This document shows, in pieces, positions 62,540 through 64,000 of a DNA stretch of 64,000 nucleotides. How positions within the stretch are numbered: the stretch's first letter is position 1; each line of letters begins with the position of its first letter. The DNA lies in NCBI GenBank assembly GCA_000170815.1, contig ABCO01000004.1, forward strand, positions 1 to 64,000. The letters run 5' to 3'. The translations under genes and the position numbers were made by a program. The notes under the pieces are model-generated. The model searched no databases. It worked only from the letters and a program-made list of their open reading frames with translations, and was not told where the DNA came from. Origin of the DNA: an unidentified eubacterium SCB49 (GTDB lineage Bacteria > Bacteroidota > Bacteroidia > Flavobacteriales > Flavobacteriaceae).

Positions 62540-63387
62540 TGAATACCTATATCATCATACCAGCTTATAACGAAGAAAAGCATATTTCAAAAACCTTAGA
62601 CTCTTTATTAAACCAAACGGTCAAAGCAACAAAAATAATAGTGGTTGATGACTCTTCTACAGACAACACTACAAGCATCTTAAAGAAATACAGCGCTAAA
62701 CACAGTAATATTTCATTTATCACTAAAACTTCAGTTGAGGGTCACGAACCTGGAAGTAAAGTTGTAGAAGCCTTTAATTACGGTTTTGACCAATTAGATT
62801 CAAATTTTGATATTATTTGCAAATTTGATGCAGACTTAATTTTTCCGACTAATTACTTAGAAGAAATCATCAGCACATTTACGCAATCAACAACTATTGG
62901 TATGGTAGGTGGCTTCTGTTATATTGAAAAAAATGGAGAGTGGGTTTTAGAAAACCTCACCAACAAAGACCACATTAGAGGAGCCTTAAAAGCCTATTCA
63001 AAAGAGTGTTTTAACAAAATAGGAGGCTTAAAAAGTGCTATGGGCTGGGACACTATTGACGAGATAATTGCCAAATTTAATGGATACACTGTCAAAACAA
63101 TAGAGAACTTACACGTAAAACACCTAAAACCCACTGGCAACAAATACGCAAAAAAAGCTGGCTTACGGCAAGGAGAAGCATTTTACCGTATGCGTTATGG
63201 CACATTATTAACTCAGATTGCCGCAATAAAGCTAGCCCTTAAAAAACGACAGTTTAGTTATTATCTTAATTGCCTAAAAGGTTTTAATTTAGCAAAGAAA
63301 AGTGGTGCATCTTTTTTACTTACAGAAGAAGAAGGTGAGTTTTTACGTAACTTGCGAAAAGAAGGGATACGCAATAAGATTTTATAG
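62539..63387 (+). CDS. Family 2 glycosyltransferase
   Basis: A 282-residue GT-A fold glycosyltransferase. Nucleotide-sugar site: YIIIPAYNEEKHISKTLDSL, VVDDSSTDNT; DxD motif CKFDADLIFP; acceptor region GGLKSAMGWDTIDEIIAKFN with the ...WDTID acid typical of GT2. No membrane span, so it is likely cytoplasmic or peripheral. It overlaps the methyltransferase by 1 nt (TAATG), so the two are co-translated. The sugar and acceptor are unknown. Confidence 0.9.
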   Translation: MNTYIIIPAYNEEKHISKTLDSLLNQTVKATKIIVVDDSSTDNTTSILKKYSAKHSNISFITKTSVEGHEPGSKVVEAFNYGFDQLDSNFDIICKFDADLIFPTNYLEEIISTFTQSTTIGMVGGFCYIEKNGEWVLENLTNKDHIRGALKAYSKECFNKIGGLKSAMGWDTIDEIIAKFNGYTVKTIENLHVKHLKPTGNKYAKKAGLRQGEAFYRMRYGTLLTQIAAIKLALKKRQFSYYLNCLKGFNLAKKSGASFLLTEEEGEFLRNLRKEGIRNKIL

Positions 63388-63411
63388 CACCTTATAACCA
63401 TTCATTAACAC

Positions 63412-63438
63412 CTTAATAATACTTATTAAGTACTTTTG
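63412..63438 (+). promoter_or_regulatory. Promoter and inverted repeat before the alkaline phosphatase gene
   Basis: TACTTTTG (63431-63438), a perfect TAnnTTTG, lies 23 nt before ATG 63462. Directly upstream is CTTAATA-N5-TATTAAG (63412-63430), a perfect 7-bp inverted repeat that could be an operator occupying the -33 region. Confidence 0.5.
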
Positions 63439-63461
63439 GTGTTCAACAAAGTCTATTAGTT

Positions 63462-64000
63462 ATGAAAATTAAAATAAAAAATATTTTGCTCGGATGCTGT
63501 CTTGCTGCAAGCGCAATGAGTTACGCTCAAAAAGAAGAAGCACAACCTAAAAACATTATATTATTAATAGGTGATGGAATGGGACTTAGCCAAGTTTCTG
63601 CAGCACAATTTTACGGAGAAAATAAACCTAATTTTGAGCGTTTTAACAATATAGGGCTAATAAAAACCTCTTCGGCACACCAACTTGTTACAGATAGTGC
63701 TGCAGGTGCTACGGCATTTGCTTGTGGTATAAAATCGTATAACGGTGCCATAGGTGTAGATGTGGATAAAAACCCTGTAAGAAACATCGTTGATTATGCC
63801 TCTAATAAAGGGATGGCAACTGGACTAATAAGCACATCATCTATTGTTCATGCTACTCCAGCTTCATTTTTTGCTCACGTAGATTCTCGTAGAAAATATC
63901 CAGAAATTGCTACATATTTACCAACATCAGAAGTAGATTTTGTTGCAGGTGGAGGGTTACAATTTTTTGACCGAAGAGAAGATGGCAAAGACCTTATAAA
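63462..64000 (+). CDS. Alkaline phosphatase (PhoA superfamily), cut by window
   Basis: 179 codons are visible of an alkaline phosphatase; the frame is open at the right edge. A signal peptide (ends AMSYAQ) is followed by KNIILLIGDGMGLSQVSAAQ with the first metal-binding Asp. VTDSAAGATAFACG carries the nucleophilic Ser79, and SIVHATPASFFAHVDSRRKY supplies further metal ligands. It would release phosphate from organic phosphates in the periplasm or outside. The promoter at 63431-63438 separates it from the glycosyltransferase gene. Confidence 0.93.
   Translation, partial: MKIKIKNILLGCCLAASAMSYAQKEEAQPKNIILLIGDGMGLSQVSAAQFYGENKPNFERFNNIGLIKTSSAHQLVTDSAAGATAFACGIKSYNGAIGVDVDKNPVRNIVDYASNKGMATGLISTSSIVHATPASFFAHVDSRRKYPEIATYLPTSEVDFVAGGGLQFFDRREDGKDLI

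Noticed and set aside
1..64000. tRNA, rRNA, prophage, insertion sequence or replication origin
   Set aside because: No tRNA-like T-arm, rRNA signature, transposase, integrase or cluster of DnaA boxes was recognised on either strand by eye.

Overview
The window reads as chromosomal DNA of a marine member of the Flavobacteriaceae (phylum Bacteroidota). The DNA is AT-rich. Promoters follow the Bacteroidota pattern (a TAnnTTTG -7 element, sometimes with TTG or TTTG about 20 nt upstream) and Shine-Dalgarno sequences are not evident. Several secreted proteins end in type IX secretion (T9SS) sorting domains. A complete Na+-translocating NADH:quinone reductase (nqrA-F) points to a sodium-rich habitat. 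No rRNA, tRNA, CRISPR array, phage or insertion sequence was recognised. The first gene (minus strand) and the last gene (plus strand) run off the window.

Layout. 1-2107: three overlapping paralogous secreted proteins with carboxypeptidase-regulatory-like domains. 2425-9488: envelope and housekeeping genes (coiled-coil protein, PepE, GNAT, VanY-type peptidase, GpmI, thioredoxin-like lipoprotein, HAD hydrolase, Map, methyltransferase). 9573-18283: minus-strand respiratory block with nqrABCDEF, a DUF4846 protein, a small conserved protein and ApbE, the flavin transferase that matures NqrB and NqrC. 18491-24539: T9SS plug protein, DUF3667 protein, ApaG, NRDE protein, PruA and a NUDIX hydrolase. 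24619-33564: a surface cluster with a frameshifted Omp28-type lipoprotein, a TlpA-like thioredoxin, a DUF6029 protein, a T9SS cargo protein and two tandem Omp28/T9SS paralogues. 33662-42556: Mpl, a TPR protein and a 2020-residue alpha-2-macroglobulin. 42565-43040: three tandem copies of a palindrome-rich element of about 171-174 bp. 43054-50772: DUF4136 lipoprotein, ObgE, Adk, then purK-[antitoxin-Doc toxin]-purE, a secreted protein and an M3 peptidase. 51547-54243: a GbsR/MarR-type regulator with its probable regulon. 54281-64000: M28 peptidase, ECF sigma factor with a small zinc-finger-like partner, UbiA-like protein, GcvP, a FabH-like/methyltransferase/glycosyltransferase group and an alkaline phosphatase.

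Most worth a second look: (i) two copies of the palindrome TTTCAAT-N4-ATTGAAA, one at the regulator promoter and one before the next gene, defining a likely autoregulated operon; (ii) an antitoxin-Doc pair set seamlessly between purK and purE, with an antitoxin of only 59 residues; (iii) the tandem Omp28 pair, whose paralogues are almost identical in one half and strongly diverged in the other; (iv) an Omp28-type lipoprotein gene broken by three single-base deletions within about 130 bp; (v) an over-represented decamer ATTTCCGAAG; (vi) a hexanucleotide repeat abutting the purK promoter, with a related box before gpmI, both genes having -7 elements only 4 nt from the start codon. All family calls come from reading motifs by eye; no database search was run.
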